From assembly GCF_023078275.1 (NCBI RefSeq), contig NC_062983.1:2287001-2351000 (forward strand): a stretch of 64,000 bases of DNA, read 5' to 3'. Below, piece after piece: positions 62,656-64,000 of this stretch (position 1 is the stretch's first letter; every line of letters starts with the position of its first letter). This DNA is from Leguminivora glycinivorella (taxonomy: Eukaryota > Arthropoda > Insecta > Lepidoptera > Tortricidae). A program made the translations under genes and the position numbers. Under the pieces are notes generated by a model that saw only the letters and a list, made by a program, of their open reading frames with translations, was not told the DNA's origin and ran no database searches.

Positions 62656-62788
62656 TGCCAACATCGGACGTGCAAGGCGTGCTAGGCAAGAAGGCGTCTC
62701 TTCCGTGTGACATCGCGCCTCTTCAGCAAAACGATGAGGTCGTCATGGTGCTGTGGTTCAAGGAAAGTGGCGGGGAACCTTTATACAG
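62656..62788 (+). CDS. Internal exon of an immunoglobulin-domain protein, sidestep-like
   Basis: A 133-nt exon between a pyrimidine-rich acceptor (TTTCTTTCTTCCACAG, AG at 62654-62655) and a GT donor (62789). Read with two leading bases it gives PTSDVQGVLGKKASLPCDIA, then PLQQNDEVVMVLWFKESGGE and PLY, and ends on two bases of a split codon. So the upstream intron is phase 1 and the downstream intron phase 2. It holds the B-strand cysteine (LPCDI) and the C-strand tryptophan (VLWFKE) of a V-type Ig domain; the F-strand cysteine should be on the next exon. LPCDI...VLWFK...G.PLY is the pattern of insect sidestep-family receptors, which bind beat proteins in axon guidance. The Ig call is firm; the family is probable. 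The signal-peptide exon was not found. Confidence 0.8.
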
Positions 62789-62854
62789 GTGTGTTGTTTT
62801 ATAGAGATACTTAATACGCAATGATTGAAAACATTAACAACCAAACCATTAACT

Positions 62855-63107
62855 TAAATTTTGAAAAAACCCCCGACCGCGACCTAGACGACCGATTTTC
62901 ATGAAACATGGCTATGAACACTCCTGACTAATTCAGCTTTCAAATAAAAAAAAACCTAAATCGGTTCATCCGTTCGGAAGCTTCGATGCCACAGACAGAC
63001 ACACACACACGCAAATATATAGACAGACAGACAAACAAACAGACAAGCAGACTGACTTGATACACGTCAAACTTATAACACCGCGTCGTTTTTGCGTCGG
63101 TTAAAAA
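62855..63107 (+). repeat. Family F repeat just downstream of the exon
   Basis: TTTTGAAAAAACCCCCGACC, CCGATTTTCATGAAACATGG, a GACAGACA tract at 63023-63035, and CGTCGTTTTTGCGTCGG. Starts 67 bp past the donor, in the putative intron. Confidence 0.75.
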
Positions 63108-64000
63108 CTGATATAAATTTCAAATATGAAAGAAAACGCATAAACTGCATAAAGCTGCTCGAAACAGGAATCGAACCAGCGTACTTTGCAATCGAAGCCT
63201 ATAAAATTTTAAACTGAGCGCCTTCAAGGGCATAGATACAAGTTTCCCCCTATTTATCAAATTTCTGAAAGACGTTAAGCCAGTTAAACATAAACTACAA
63301 TGGGTAGATTATAAAAGAACATTAGAGCATTAGTAACTAACCTACACATTTAACATCAACGACGCTTACATAATTTTACCTAGATTTATTTCGGGGAATC
63401 AGTCTTCCAACCCTGCACACTCAAGAATCACGAGTAACACCCGAATATTTTGACGTTAACATACACGAAATCCCCGAACATGCCCTGTCGCTCAAAGATG
63501 TCCGTATTTCCGCATGACTCCGGATACGAATAAAGTTATTTTTATAACATATAATACCTTTCTGAACAAGCGAAATGTATTTCTGCGAACTTAAGTGGAT
63601 GTTATAGTTGCGTAATGTTTTCAGAGAAGATAAAATGAATATATTTTAAGAATAAAATTGTTGATAAATCAATCAATGAAAATTCAAAAAATTCAAAATT
63701 AGTTTATTCATTAAATATGGTTTCCTAAGATGTCTCCTCCTTTAACTTTCAGTTTCAGTTTCAAATTATTTATTCCCATAAGAATATAATACATAATTAT
63801 TCACATAAATGAGAACATATAGCTTTATCTAATTGTAAATACATTTAATTAGTAGCAACAAGCAACATGTTATGAGAGAGTTAGTTAATTTATTTACAGG
63901 TTTATAAATAAGTTCCAACTATAGTATAACATGCTTCAATGACCTTGGGGAGTATACAAAGTTATTAAACATATTTGAAATTATTTAATAATCATTGTTG
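63108..64000. other. Intron-like AT-rich sequence, one weak tRNA-like relic
   Basis: 63150-63240 on the minus strand contains GGTTCGATTCC, a perfect B-box match, but no convincing A box or cloverleaf. The rest shows nothing beyond AT-rich sequence. If the host gene continues, its next exon lies beyond the window. Confidence 0.4.

Overview
This window looks like intergenic or intronic DNA from a moth or butterfly. It is AT-rich eukaryotic sequence with no operons or long host ORFs. It is packed with interspersed repeats of kinds I know from lepidopteran genomes: tRNA-headed SINEs, 3' ends of many 5'-truncated LINEs, short inverted-repeat DNA elements (MITEs), and repeats carrying GGAC/GACA microsatellites. 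The species cannot be named from sequence alone.

The only convincing host coding sequence is one internal exon at 62656-62788 (+). It encodes the first half of an immunoglobulin V-type domain, most like sidestep-family cell-surface proteins. No other exon of that gene is identifiable, so most of the window is probably its upstream region or a long 5' intron.

Layout. 0-16 kb: LINE 3' ends, three SINE families (called A, B and C here) and MITEs. 16-18 kb: a PIF/Harbinger-like transposase fragment, a foldback element (family L) and a cluster of family K repeats. 19.3-20.6 kb: three adjacent tandem arrays (a 46-bp family, a GGTTTC hexamer and a GGTTACC heptamer). 21-28 kb: a LINE insertion with an exact target duplication, a 609-bp element with an 8-bp duplication, and a 1000-bp element with 32-bp ends inserted in a SINE. 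28.9-30.4 kb: a hAT-like element filled with later insertions. 30-42 kb: MITEs with TTA, CCAGG and TTAA duplications, a Helitron-like repeat, a SINE-like element with a 13-bp duplication, and a small LINE reverse-transcriptase scrap. 42-54 kb: more LINE ends, MITEs, a 120-bp tandem repeat open on the minus strand, and the largest coding relic, the 3' half of a LINE reverse-transcriptase ORF (53301-53960). 55-64 kb: a K/L nest with a perfect 153-bp inverted repeat, more LINE ends, a TTAA-flanked 1.4-kb element, and the host exon.

These parts do not form a pathway. They are layers of transposition, and several can be ordered in time because one copy interrupts another. I found no rRNA, no intact tRNA gene, no CRISPR array, no bacterial or viral gene and no complete autonomous transposon. 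All family calls come from reading the sequence and comparing copies within the window; no database search was possible.
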